Assembly: GCF_008033385.1 (NCBI RefSeq)
Contig: NZ_VOGY01000002.1
Span: forward strand, 421,776 to 485,775
Source: Algibacter pacificus
GTDB taxonomy: Bacteria; Bacteroidota; Bacteroidia; Flavobacteriales; Flavobacteriaceae
DNA length: 64,000 nucleotides
Direction: 5' to 3'
In this document: positions 52,076 to 60,989 of the stretch, one piece after another
How the letters are laid out: the number at the start of each line of letters is the position of its first letter
Position numbering within the stretch: position 1 is the first letter of the stretch
Translations under genes and position numbers: made by a program
The notes under the pieces: generated by a model
Told to the model about the DNA's origin: nothing
The model's input: only the letters and a program-made list of their open reading frames with translations
The model's database searches: none

Positions 52076-52175
52076 GGTTTTAATATATTAATGTTCGTTT
52101 TAAAGTAAAAAGATTAATGCCATTCTTATTCGTTCAAATAAATTCATTGCATTTTTGTAAAACCCGATGTTTTTT

Positions 52176-53129
52176 TTAAACCACATTAATTATTACATTA
52201 CCTCTTTTATGACCTTTTTCTACATACTCGTGCGCTGCTTTGATATTTTTTAAAGAAAAACTTTTATCTATAACAGCTTTAAAGTTTCCGGTTTCAAAAT
52301 ACGTTGTTAGTTTTAACAAATAGCTTGGTTTTATTTTTAAAAAACCGTCATCAACCGATGCGTAACGCCCATTTAAAGTAAGCCTATGCTTGCATGCTAT
52401 TTTTAAAGGTGATGTTTTATTTTTTCCTACAGCGTCCAAAATGAAATTATATTTTTCTAATTTATTGACGGCTTTTTTGTTTGTATAATCAATAACTTGA
52501 TCTGCACCAATTGATTTTACCAATTCAAAATTTTTCTGGCTACAAACAGCAGTAACAGTTGCGCCATGATGTTTAGCAATTTGGATAGCTGCAATTCCGT
52601 TAGCTCCAGAAGCACCATAGATTAAAACCTTTTGCCCAATTTTTATATTGGCATTTCGCATGAAATATAAAGCTAATACACCTCCGTATACAATAGCAGT
52701 AGCTTCTTGATGGCTCGCATTTTTAGGTTTAAGAGCTACCTCTCCTGATTCCATTTCTTTTGCAGAGATGCACTTATATTCTGCATAAGTTGCTCTACTT
52801 ACTCCTGTAAACCCAAAAACTTCGTCTCCAATATTAAAGTTAGAATTAGTATTATTATCTTCTATTACACCGGAGAACACTAAACCAAGTATAGGGTTGC
52901 GTGGTCTTTTAAACCCAATAAAAACACGCATTCCAAATTTCATTAATTGTTTTATAGGAAAATAATGTGCACCTGGTACATTTAATCCACGAAGCAGACA
53001 ATCGCTAGCGGTAACAGCGGTTGCGTATATTTTTACTAAGGCTTCATCTGCTTTGGGGATAGGTTTATTAACTTCCGCCCACCGTAATACATTAGGCTTT
53101 CCATATTTTTTGCATAATACAGCTTTCAT
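52176..53129 (-). CDS. Zinc-independent MDR-family NAD(P)H alcohol/quinone oxidoreductase
   Basis: A 317-residue medium-chain dehydrogenase. The N-terminal GroES-like domain has MKAVLCKKYGKPNVLRW and YATAVTASDCLLRG. The Rossmann fold has VLIYGASGANGIAAIQIAKHHGA and the family motif PILGLVFSGVIE. It lacks the zinc-binding Cys set, like quinone oxidoreductases. I start at 53129, three codons inside the longest frame. It is downstream of an AraC regulator gene with a 135-bp gap, which may control it. Confidence 0.88.
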   Translation of the reverse strand: MKAVLCKKYGKPNVLRWAEVNKPIPKADEALVKIYATAVTASDCLLRGLNVPGAHYFPIKQLMKFGMRVFIGFKRPRNPILGLVFSGVIEDNNTNSNFNIGDEVFGFTGVSRATYAEYKCISAKEMESGEVALKPKNASHQEATAIVYGGVLALYFMRNANIKIGQKVLIYGASGANGIAAIQIAKHHGATVTAVCSQKNFELVKSIGADQVIDYTNKKAVNKLEKYNFILDAVGKNKTSPLKIACKHRLTLNGRYASVDDGFLKIKPSYLLKLTTYFETGNFKAVIDKSFSLKNIKAAHEYVEKGHKRGNVIINVV

Positions 53130-53273
53130 TTTTTTCATAAAATTTATTTTTTCTTATTCTAAGTGCTCCAACTTGGCATTATTTAATGTGTCATCTCTGT
53201 GTTATTCTAGAAAGAAATGTTAAACAAAAATAGAGATGAATGATGCTTAATACTTAGAAAAAACAATCTGTTG

Positions 53274-54200
53274 TTAGGATAAATCAATCATTTCTCTATA
53301 TGCGATAGGGGTAAGGCCTTCTTGAGTTTTAAATATGCGTGTAAAATAAGATTGATCGCTAAACCCTAATTGTAAGGCTATTTCTTGGATAGAAAAATCT
53401 GTTTGAAAAAGTAAAACTTTGGCTTCATTAATTAATGACTCTTTAATCCAAACAGAAGGAGATTTCTGGGTAATTAATTTAATTGTTTTATTTAAATGAT
53501 TTGGACTAATATTAAGCATTGAAGCATAATCTGAAACCAGATGTTGGGTTTTTATATTTTTGTGAAGTAGTTCTTTAAACCTATTGGTAATTGTGACCGC
53601 TGTTTTATTTTTATGGTTTGAAATTGGTTGATAATTAATATTTAAATCGCAGAGTGTAGCGATAAGATAGGATTGAATAATAAGTTTATTTTGCAGGCCA
53701 TTGGTAGTATATTCTTCCCTAATTCTAGCTAAGGCTTGAACTAAATATTTTGCCGATTTGTTTTTTAATTTAATTATAGGGTTTCCCCAAACAGTTAAAA
53801 ACTCGAATGATTTGAATAAATCCTGACTACCGATTTGACCAATTAAAAAATCATTACTAAATCCACAAATAAACCCTTTTCCTTTTTTTCCTTCATTGTA
53901 GTTTTCTAAACTATAGCTAAATACCTTTCCTGCAGGAATGATAATACAATTATTTTTATGAATTTTAGTGGAGTGAAATCCAACTTTCATAACTAACACA
54001 CCACTTCTTAGAAAAATAAGTGTATGAGTTTTTGCCTTTACAGGCGGAACAGGAGGTCGAGAAATTTCAGTTAAATCTTGTAAACTCGCAATATAGAAGT
54101 TTTCATAACCCTTTTTGAAGATATTATTTCGTTTTGAACCAAAGCACATAAAAGATTCCAAAAGTTCATTTGGTTTAAGGATTTTTATTTTTGATTCCAT
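53274..54200 (-). CDS. AraC family transcriptional regulator
   Basis: A 308-residue regulator. The N-terminal part is a cupin-like sensing domain (PPVPPVKAKTHTLIFLRSGVL and IIPAGKVFSYSLENY). The C-terminal AraC helix-turn-helix pair has HLVSDYASMLNISPNHLNKTIK and FSIQEIALQLGFSDQSYFTRIFK, the latter the family signature. It lies upstream of the MDR oxidoreductase gene on the same strand. A perfect palindrome CCGTTAACGG (54221-54230) lies 20 bp before the start and may be its operator. Confidence 0.93.
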   Translation of the reverse strand: MESKIKILKPNELLESFMCFGSKRNNIFKKGYENFYIASLQDLTEISRPPVPPVKAKTHTLIFLRSGVLVMKVGFHSTKIHKNNCIIIPAGKVFSYSLENYNEGKKGKGFICGFSNDFLIGQIGSQDLFKSFEFLTVWGNPIIKLKNKSAKYLVQALARIREEYTTNGLQNKLIIQSYLIATLCDLNINYQPISNHKNKTAVTITNRFKELLHKNIKTQHLVSDYASMLNISPNHLNKTIKLITQKSPSVWIKESLINEAKVLLFQTDFSIQEIALQLGFSDQSYFTRIFKTQEGLTPIAYREMIDLS

Positions 54201-54220
54201 TTGTACTATTTATTTTATTT

Positions 54221-54230
54221 CCGTTAACGG
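54221..54230. promoter_or_regulatory. Palindrome CCGTTAACGG upstream of the AraC gene
   Basis: A perfect 10-bp palindrome 20 bp before the AraC ATG. It is a candidate operator, but AraC regulators usually bind direct repeats, so the link is weak. Confidence 0.3.
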
Positions 54231-54481
54231 TTAATAACTATTAGGATCTGATTGATTTAGTACTTAACCTTTAAAGTGCACCAAATTGAAATGTTTAACT
54301 CTATAATATAATTTCAGGTTAAAATTAAACTATTTATTTATATAGTATATTAACTGTTTTCAACTCTAATGTATATGTTATCTTATTTTGTTGTATCACA
54401 TAATTGCTTTTATTGTGCATTTTATTACGTAAGCCTCATAATTAGATGGTTACTAGCGGTAAAATTAATATATTTTTAAAA

Positions 54482-54898
54482 TTACAGGTTTGTAGAACGG
54501 TTACTGGGTATAGTAGTTTTAACGTATTTATATTTTGAAACAAGATAGATAATCCAAAATAATATGCTAATCTCTATAAAACTAAAAAACAAATAATGTT
54601 TAGTGTTTACACCGGTAATTAAACTTCCTGTTTGAACAATAACCATTATAGCGCTAATACTTATATTTACAATTTTAAAAGCCTTGTTTTTTAAAATCAA
54701 AGTAATTACAATCATCAACATAGGAATTTCCATTAACATGGAAACTCCTAAAAGAAAAGATTCTGAAAATTCAATTCCTCCAGCATTCCCATATAAAAGT
54801 TTATTTAGAAAAACAGAATCGTATAGCGAAAACAAATCACAAAAAATGTAATTAACAGTGAGTAAAGTCCATAGTTTAGAAAGGATATTCTTTTCCAT
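54482..54898 (-). CDS. Small multi-pass membrane protein of unknown function
   Basis: A 138-residue membrane protein with four hydrophobic segments and short loops (WTLLTVNYIFCDLFSL, FLLGVSMLMEIPMLMIVITLIL and IEISILFWIIYLV among them). The start at 54898 (MEKNILSKLW) leaves a 4-bp gap from the upstream beta-barrel-like gene; the longer frame to 54940 would overlap it. The pattern resembles small DUF6326-like proteins, but I cannot assign it. It is in line with a Crp/Fnr gene two genes upstream. Confidence 0.65.
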   Translation of the reverse strand: MEKNILSKLWTLLTVNYIFCDLFSLYDSVFLNKLLYGNAGGIEFSESFLLGVSMLMEIPMLMIVITLILKNKAFKIVNISISAIMVIVQTGSLITGVNTKHYLFFSFIEISILFWIIYLVSKYKYVKTTIPSNRSTNL

Positions 54899-54902
54899 AT
54901 TC

Positions 54903-55532
54903 TTAAAAATTAAATCCAACATGTAAACCTGGTTCTGCAAAAAACAATTTAGACCATTTATCGTCTTGTTGTTTAAATCCTATAGGCATTTTGGTATGAT
55001 ACGGGCGATGCGTAATTGCTAACGAGGGCTCTATAAAAAACCTTTTTTTGAAAAATTTAATATGATAACCAATTCTGTATGTGTTAAAAATTTGAAAACC
55101 ACGATCAATTTTTTTATTATTTTGGTTTATAAAATCTTGCCAAGCACTCATGACATGAACAGCTGTGTACAAACCATTCCATAGAAAACGTTGATAAACA
55201 ATGGCAAATCCTTTTTCTTTTACATAACCAGGAAAATTTTCTTTTGGGTCTGTTTTTAGTGGCCCCCAAGGTATTCCAATAGGTTCATAATATCGCCATT
55301 GCTTTAATTCTAAAGCAATAACATTTTTTGTGTTTATTCGATATCCCAAATTGAGTTGAACAAAACTTGGACTTTCATTGTCCGGTATAAAATTTAACAA
55401 TACAAAAGCGGTACTCCCAATAATACACGGGTGTTTTTTAATTTCTTCTTTTGTGTATTGTGCATATAAATTGGTAGTAGCAAAAAGTAATACGAACAAG
55501 GTTGTTTTAAGGATTTTCATAATTTTAATCAT
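54903..55532 (-). CDS. Outer-membrane-associated beta-rich protein of unknown function
   Basis: A 209-residue protein with a signal peptide ending NLYAQ. Regularly spaced aromatic-amphipathic segments (IALELKQWRYYEPIG, FAIVYQRFLWNGLY) and a terminal Phe (EPGLHVGFNF) point to a small beta-barrel or barrel-like protein. The family is not recognised. The start may be ATG 55532 or ATG 55520. It is the first gene after the Crp/Fnr regulator and is preceded by a palindrome TTCAC-N4-GTGAA (55576-55589). Confidence 0.7.
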   Translation of the reverse strand: MIKIMKILKTTLFVLLFATTNLYAQYTKEEIKKHPCIIGSTAFVLLNFIPDNESPSFVQLNLGYRINTKNVIALELKQWRYYEPIGIPWGPLKTDPKENFPGYVKEKGFAIVYQRFLWNGLYTAVHVMSAWQDFINQNNKKIDRGFQIFNTYRIGYHIKFFKKRFFIEPSLAITHRPYHTKMPIGFKQQDDKWSKLFFAEPGLHVGFNF

Positions 55533-55575
55533 TTATTGATGACGTAAAATTAGATACGTTTCTACCTTAAAAACG

Positions 55576-55589
55576 TTCACTAAAGTGAA
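55576..55589. promoter_or_regulatory. Crp/Fnr-type palindrome TTCAC-N4-GTGAA
   Basis: TTCAC (55576-55580) and GTGAA (55585-55589) flank TAAA. It sits between the Crp/Fnr gene stop (55600) and the start of the beta-rich gene (55532). The 5-4-5 symmetry is that of Crp/Fnr boxes. A TAATTTTA sequence nearer the gene could be an imperfect -7 element. This is a likely operator of the adjacent regulator. Confidence 0.55.
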
Positions 55590-55599
55590 GAAACGGTTA

Positions 55600-56178
55600 T
55601 TACTTATTTTTTTCTACAATTCTAGCTTTTATTCTACTTAAAGATTGTGGTTTTACACCTATAAAACTTGATAATTGGTGTTGCGGTATTCTTTGGATAA
55701 GGTCTGGCCTATTGTTTAGTAAATTTAGGTATCGTTCTTCGGGAGATGATATTTTAAAACGATCAAAATCTATTTGTTGTTTGGATAAATTTTCTTCGGC
55801 TAAGATTCTACATAATTTTTCGAATTTTGGAAATTTTTCAAAGACTTCTTTTTCCATTTCTGGAGTAGACATTAGGAGTATCGAATCTTCTACACAGCTT
55901 ATGTAATATTCTGATACTTCTTTGGTAACCACACAGGTTGGTGTTAGTCCTTCTAACTCTGTATAAAAAGCGGTTGTTTTTTCATTTCCATCCACATTAT
56001 AGTATTGACGAATGCATCCTTTTAAAACAAAATAGCCCTTATTAGATTTTTCATTTTCTTTTAGTAAAATATCTCCCTTTTTTTTAGAAGAAAAAATACC
56101 CAACGAATTTATTACATCCTTCTCGTGTTTGTTTAAATTAATATATTTAGAGATAAAATCAAATAATAAATTAGTCAT
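55600..56178 (-). CDS. Crp/Fnr family transcriptional regulator
   Basis: A 192-residue regulator with an N-terminal cyclic-nucleotide-binding-like beta-roll (KKKGDILLKENEKSNKGYFVLKG) and a C-terminal helix-turn-helix (IPQHQLSSFIGVKPQSLSRIKARI). The beta-roll lacks the usual RSGD-type cAMP signature, so another signal, or none, is more likely. It is followed on the same strand by a beta-rich envelope gene and a small membrane protein gene, with a Crp-type palindrome between. Confidence 0.92.
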   Translation of the reverse strand: MTNLLFDFISKYINLNKHEKDVINSLGIFSSKKKGDILLKENEKSNKGYFVLKGCIRQYYNVDGNEKTTAFYTELEGLTPTCVVTKEVSEYYISCVEDSILLMSTPEMEKEVFEKFPKFEKLCRILAEENLSKQQIDFDRFKISSPEERYLNLLNNRPDLIQRIPQHQLSSFIGVKPQSLSRIKARIVEKNK

Positions 56179-56642
56179 TGTTTATTTTTTTTGTATTCCA
56201 TTTAAGAACCATGCAAAAAATTATACTGTGGTCTTGCTGTACAAATTAAGAAAAAGCTTTTATAAAATGGTATAAAAATAAAAATTGATGCCATGAAAAA
56301 ACACCTAATACCTAATAAGGAAGTGGTTAAGCTGTAGAATTAGGATTTAATACCCTTACCTCGAACAAAAAATTCAAACCTTATTGGATTAAACAGGCTC
56401 ATAAATGCCTATTGTTTTGCGTGATAGAATATCATTTTTATAGTTTCTTATAGCTATAGCAAAACGCACGTATTATAGCGGTGTAAGTAAGCTATATTTT
56501 ATGCTACAAACCGCATTAAAAAAACAAAATATTAGTTGTTAATTCATAAAAAAAAAAGCCCTTTTTAAGGGCTTAAATATGCTTGTTTTATAAAGTTATA
56601 GATTTGCTTATTTATTACAGGTATTGGCATCGGGGATTTTTT
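56179..56642. other. Gene-free region between the two Crp/Fnr modules (464 bp)
   Basis: No gene is seen. The stretch contains a GCGG (56478-56481)/CCGC (56511-56514) inverted repeat with a TAGCGGT motif, and at 56546-56573 the terminator of the S41 gene. The rest is AT-rich sequence. Confidence 0.6.
56546..56573 (-). terminator. Terminator of the S41 peptidase unit
   Basis: AAGCCCTT (56555-56562) pairs with AAGGGCTT (56566-56573) around TTT. On the minus strand it is followed by a T run (the A run 56546-56556), a classic rho-independent terminator. Confidence 0.9.
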
Positions 56643-57677
56643 TTATTCTATACCAAATTCATTAAAAAGGTGTTGAATAGCTGTATCAAGAACTGTATCA
56701 TTTCCAGCTTTAATATCTGCTTCTGTATTTTTTACATATACATCGGGTATATGACCAATACCATCTAAACTTTCTCCATTTGGTAATAAAAACTTTTGAA
56801 TTGAATATTGGTAATGCCAACCGTTTGGTAAAAAACGCATATTGCTTAGCGTAGAAAAATCTCCTGCTGTTGTATCACCAATTTGTATAACATTATTAAA
56901 AGCTTTCATATGAAGTAAAAACACTTCTCCTGCACTAATAGTTTTTCTATCGGTTAATACAACTACAGGTTTGTTGTATGTATTACTGTTATTAAATTTA
57001 GTAAAATATTCAGTTTTGGAATCAAAATCATTATGGTTTGGCCCATTTCTGGTTTGAACGGTATACACTAAATGTCTTCCATCTGAAAAAGATTGTGCTA
57101 TTCTTGCGGAATACCGGTCTTCTCCACCGGTGTTTTGACGTATGTCAAGAATAATAGCATCATAAGCTTCTAATTTAGCAACTACATTATCCATAACAGC
57201 AGGATTGCTTCCATCCATGGTGCCTAAATAGATATATCCAATATTTTTGTTTTTAATTTTAGAATAAAGCAGGTCGTCTTCAGAAGAGATTGTTGTTATT
57301 TCTTCAATATATTTTTCTTCTATAAGTGTTTTACTTATTTCATTAATTGACTGCTTATTTAGTTTATATCCAGATCGATAACTATTTCCGTTTCCGTCAT
57401 ACATCACAGTGTGGCTATCATCTAGATGCTCTAGGAGATTGGAAAAAAGAGTCCATAATTCATCATCAGACTGATTTTCATTAACCTGTGGTTGATAGCG
57501 ATCATATAGATCATTCCAATTAATATCTCGGATAACAAATAAACTGTAATGTTGGTCAAAATCATTCCATAAAATCTCAAAATTATTTTTTTTTGTATTG
57601 GGTTCGTTTTCTTCAATTATAACCTTGGAACAAGATGTTGCTATAACTAAGATGAGTATTGTTATTATTTTTTTCAT
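56643..57677 (-). CDS. S41 family peptidase lipoprotein
   Basis: A 344-residue protein with a lipoprotein signal (MKKIITILILVIATSCSKV, lipid-acceptor Cys in ATSC). The C-terminal protease core has DAIILDIRQNTGGEDRYSARIAQSF and the catalytic region LTDRKTISAGEVFLLHMKAF, where the Ser of SAGE is the nucleophile. The PDZ domain is absent or reduced, as in tricorn-core-like proteins. I start at 57677, three bases from the upstream stop, instead of the longer frame to 57722. It forms a unit with the beta-barrel gene upstream. Confidence 0.88.
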   Translation of the reverse strand: MKKIITILILVIATSCSKVIIEENEPNTKKNNFEILWNDFDQHYSLFVIRDINWNDLYDRYQPQVNENQSDDELWTLFSNLLEHLDDSHTVMYDGNGNSYRSGYKLNKQSINEISKTLIEEKYIEEITTISSEDDLLYSKIKNKNIGYIYLGTMDGSNPAVMDNVVAKLEAYDAIILDIRQNTGGEDRYSARIAQSFSDGRHLVYTVQTRNGPNHNDFDSKTEYFTKFNNSNTYNKPVVVLTDRKTISAGEVFLLHMKAFNNVIQIGDTTAGDFSTLSNMRFLPNGWHYQYSIQKFLLPNGESLDGIGHIPDVYVKNTEADIKAGNDTVLDTAIQHLFNEFGIE

Positions 57678-57678
57678 A

Positions 57679-58455
57679 TTAAAATTTGTAAGATATACTA
57701 GTTGAGATAAGGTTGGAAACACTTTTTACTTTATTGATTTCAATTACTTTTTTAATGTTTAAAGTATAATTTAACCTCCAGTTGATGTGATTGGATATTT
57801 CTAGGTTGTAGTTTATGTTCCATGCAATGGCTTTATATTTTTTGAAAGAGGTTAGTTCTCCATCAAAAATAATGTTTACAGGGGTATCTTGGTTTTCTAT
57901 AATAAACTCATTTATTCCATTATAAGGAGGTCTACTTAAATATTGTAAAAAAGGAATAGTAACCGAACCTTCTATAAACTGTTTGGTGTTTAACTGTTTG
58001 GTAAATGCTCCTGTAAATGATAAGCCATTTGTTGTGCTATAGCTAAAAGCATCTTGATCAAACCAATCCATATAATAAACGTCTAAATTATAAGTTAAAC
58101 CAATATAGAATTTGGTAGTTTTAGCAGAATGCGATAAGCTTTTTAAATAAGACGCATTGAAAGAACCGGTATAATAACTAGTTTCAAAAGTGTCATTTAC
58201 TCCCGATTCTAAAAGGCCATCGCTATAATTTATGTTTAATTTTAGAATATTTTTTTTTCGTTTTTCATAAAAAAGGGAATAAGATAAGCCTTCTCCTTTT
58301 TGGTTTAGGGGCGATAAATTTTGATCGTTAAGGTTATCAAAACGATAGCCAATATCGAGACCAATATATTTTTTAGAAGTTGAAGTTACGCGCTGTGCTT
58401 TAGCTGTTAATGCAAGCAAAAAGGCAGCGATAATGGTTGTTGTTTTTAGTTTCAT
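57679..58455 (-). CDS. Predicted outer-membrane beta-barrel protein of unknown function
   Basis: A 258-residue protein with a signal peptide (MKLKTTTIIAAFLLALTAKAQ). Many alternating strands (LSYSLFYEKRKKNILKLNINY, YLKSLSHSAKTTKFYIGLTYN) and the terminal Phe in STSISYKF are typical of a small outer-membrane barrel. It sits between the second Crp/Fnr gene and the S41 peptidase, abutting the latter. The inverted repeat TTGGTACTG/CAGTCCAA lies at its start. I do not recognise the family. Confidence 0.75.
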   Translation of the reverse strand: MKLKTTTIIAAFLLALTAKAQRVTSTSKKYIGLDIGYRFDNLNDQNLSPLNQKGEGLSYSLFYEKRKKNILKLNINYSDGLLESGVNDTFETSYYTGSFNASYLKSLSHSAKTTKFYIGLTYNLDVYYMDWFDQDAFSYSTTNGLSFTGAFTKQLNTKQFIEGSVTIPFLQYLSRPPYNGINEFIIENQDTPVNIIFDGELTSFKKYKAIAWNINYNLEISNHINWRLNYTLNIKKVIEINKVKSVSNLISTSISYKF

Positions 58456-58525
58456 TTGGTACTGTGTTTTATCAGTCCAAATTTATTTCACTTTTTATTT
58501 TAAAGTCTTATTTGAAATCAAGAAA

Positions 58526-59113
58526 TTAATTTTTCTGAAAAAATTCTTTTTTAACGCGGCTAAAAGTTTCAGGCGTTAAGCTTAGGTACTCTGCAATTAT
58601 GCGCTGTGGAATTTCTTCTAAATAGCGTTTTGCATTTTCATTGGTTTTCATAAAAATTTCAAATCGTTTGTATGCATTCTTATTTTGAAGCATATAGGAA
58701 CGTTTTTCTCTTTCAGAATGGGTTTTTTCCCACGATTTTGAATAGATATAATTAAAGGCATGATTTTTATATCTCAGTTTTTCTGCAGCCTCTTTTTCAA
58801 GGTAAAGTATTTCTACGTCGGTTAATGCGGTTTGGGTTTCTATGCTCGGACTTTCATCTAGATAACTTATTAAGTTATTATAGTACATACCTGATAAAGA
58901 AATATCATTTGTAAAAACCTCGCCATCAATCATAATAGTTTGTAGAACTATGCCACTTAGCACCATACTTGTTCTTCTTTCTATTTGTCCATAACTTAAA
59001 ATTTCGTCTCCTTTTTTGTACCGTTCTGTTTTGGTGTTTTTGATAATAAGATCAAATTCGTCTTTACTTAAAGGATAAATTTGAGAAAATAAGAGGTAAA
59101 GTGTTTCTTCCAT
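58526..59113 (-). CDS. Crp/Fnr family transcriptional regulator
   Basis: A 195-residue regulator with a cyclic-nucleotide-binding-like beta-roll (KKGDEILSYGQIERRTSMVLSG) and a C-terminal HTH (IPQRIIAEYLSLTPETFSRVKKEF). It is a different sequence from the other Crp/Fnr gene of the window but has the same position before a beta-barrel-type gene. A palindrome GATGAT-N5-ATCATC (59169-59185) upstream may bind it or another regulator. The signal sensed is unknown. Confidence 0.92.
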   Translation of the reverse strand: MEETLYLLFSQIYPLSKDEFDLIIKNTKTERYKKGDEILSYGQIERRTSMVLSGIVLQTIMIDGEVFTNDISLSGMYYNNLISYLDESPSIETQTALTDVEILYLEKEAAEKLRYKNHAFNYIYSKSWEKTHSEREKRSYMLQNKNAYKRFEIFMKTNENAKRYLEEIPQRIIAEYLSLTPETFSRVKKEFFQKN

Positions 59114-59504
59114 TTTTTTTGATGTCTGGTCCAGAAATATGGCTATCGGGTAAAATTAAATTTAAGCTGATGATTATATATCATCTGGTATTTTAAAGTT
59201 TAAAGATAAATGTAATCTTTTTTGGTTCTATTAATTAATTGTTTTTTTTCGAACTCTTTTTTCGTGAGCAACTTTATGGTTTGGTTAAGACAACATTTGT
59301 TATTTAAATAGCGGTAGCATAAGTAAACAACGGTTTATTTTGCTTTAACCTTATTTATAAAATGGAATGGCCATTATATTGACCTTTAAATTTTGGTTTT
59401 AAAAACAGATATTTTGGAAAATAAATGCCCTTAAAAGAACTTAAATCTAGTTTGTTTTATAAAACTATTGGTTTGTGTAGCGGTTAGAATTATTACCCGA
59501 AGAC
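59114..59504. other. Gene-free region upstream of the second Crp/Fnr gene (391 bp)
   Basis: No gene is seen. It includes the GATGAT-N5-ATCATC palindrome (59169-59185), two TAGCGGT motifs (59312-59318 and 59478-59484) and an AATGGCCATT palindrome (59366-59375). Confidence 0.6.
59169..59185. promoter_or_regulatory. Inverted repeat GATGAT-N5-ATCATC upstream of the Crp/Fnr gene
   Basis: Perfect 6-bp arms around TATAT, centred 64 bp before the Crp/Fnr ATG at 59113. The arrangement fits an autoregulatory operator, without further proof. Confidence 0.4.
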
Positions 59505-60704
59505 TTATAGTTTAGTTTCATATTCCTCTAATTTTTTCCAAATGTCTATAAATTCTTTTATTCCTTCCTTTTTTAAGTCCGTATTTACAATTAAAAGTTT
59601 ACCAATTTTGGTTTTAGTGTTGAAGAACATATGGGTTGCAACTCCTGGATCACCTCCGGTATGACCTATTTGTTCATGAGCAGAAATCCCCATAAAAATA
59701 CCTATATTATATTCATCGTTATAAACACTTTCATTTCTTTCAGTATAATTTACATTGGTCAATTGTGGTTTAAATAATTCCTTATAGCTTTCATTTTTTA
59801 AGATGTTACCATTTCCGCTATAGCCTGCAATTAATTCACATAAATATTTTCCTAAGTCAGATGCCGAGGTTATTAAACCGCCATCTGGATAATTGGCCAA
59901 TTGATAAAATGCTAATTCTGTTTCGTTGTCTATATATAACTTAGAGTGTTTTGAAATATCAACCTGCTTAAAAGACCACCCCGAATCAAACATTTTTAAA
60001 GGTTTCAAAATATGTTCATTGGTAAACTTATTAAATGATTGATTTGTTGCTTTTTCTATTATTAAAGCGGCTAATCCTGCCGCAACATTTGAATATTTAA
60101 ATAGTTCTCCGGGTTTTGTTTTTATAAAATTATTTTTCCTATACCATTTTCCGTCTTTACTTAAAATATTTTTTAAAAATTTATCCAGAGCTATTTTTTC
60201 ATCAGGTGAACGAAAATTGCTGTTTACTTGAGCTTCTTTATTCTCTTTTTCTTTTAAAATGTAACCGTTCTTCTCATATTTAGACGGGTCTTTAATACTA
60301 GAGGTGTGCGTTGCTAATTGCCTTATGGTAATATGATTAAAAGGGAAATAAGGATTTCTTACATCAAACGGCAGGTATTTGTTTATATCCTCGTCTAAGT
60401 TAAGTTTTCCAAGTTCTTGAGCTTTAAGCAATGCAATACCTATAAAAGTTTTAGAAATGGAAGCAATGTTTTGAATGGTATTGTTAGTGTATTTCTTGCT
60501 TGTTTTAATATTAGAGTATCCAAAACCTTTTTTGTACAGAATACCATCTTGGTTTACAATAGCTACAGAAAAACCATTAATATATTTTCTTTCGTATATT
60601 TTTTCAAGCCCCTTAGATAATTTTATTGAAATAGATTTATTTGTCTGGCCATAAATTCTGCCGATAAATATAAACAAGAGTAACGATATAATTATTTTTT
60701 TCAT
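59505..60704 (-). CDS. Serine hydrolase, class C beta-lactamase/penicillin-binding protein-like
   Basis: A 399-residue protein with a signal peptide (MKKIIISLLLFIFIGRIYGQ). The serine-lysine pair is in IASISKTFIGIAL (S-x-x-K), the tyrosine motif is in KYSNVAAGLA (Y-S-N) and the H-T-G box is in IGHTGGDPGVATHMFFN. Family members include esterases and D-aminopeptidases as well as beta-lactamases, so true beta-lactam hydrolysis is not assured. It is a single-gene unit on the minus strand upstream of the metal-uptake locus. Confidence 0.9.
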   Translation of the reverse strand: MKKIIISLLLFIFIGRIYGQTNKSISIKLSKGLEKIYERKYINGFSVAIVNQDGILYKKGFGYSNIKTSKKYTNNTIQNIASISKTFIGIALLKAQELGKLNLDEDINKYLPFDVRNPYFPFNHITIRQLATHTSSIKDPSKYEKNGYILKEKENKEAQVNSNFRSPDEKIALDKFLKNILSKDGKWYRKNNFIKTKPGELFKYSNVAAGLAALIIEKATNQSFNKFTNEHILKPLKMFDSGWSFKQVDISKHSKLYIDNETELAFYQLANYPDGGLITSASDLGKYLCELIAGYSGNGNILKNESYKELFKPQLTNVNYTERNESVYNDEYNIGIFMGISAHEQIGHTGGDPGVATHMFFNTKTKIGKLLIVNTDLKKEGIKEFIDIWKKLEEYETKL

Positions 60705-60989
60705 TTCTATATAATGTTGAATTCATCTGATTATTCCTGAAATATGAAACCTAAAAGCATAATATACAAATATACTTTTTACGAGATAACAATTTATCAT
60801 ATCTGTAATTTATAAGGAGTAAAAAAGGAATATTTCACATTAAGCTTAATAAATTTACAATTAAGTAAAGTGACGCCTTGTATTTGTTTTTATTAGATTT
60901 TGCTAAACCTTGTCATGCTATATTTTTTAAGAATTAATTAGTAAAACAAACAGATGTTTTCTAAATTATATTTAATAATATTGCAAAAC

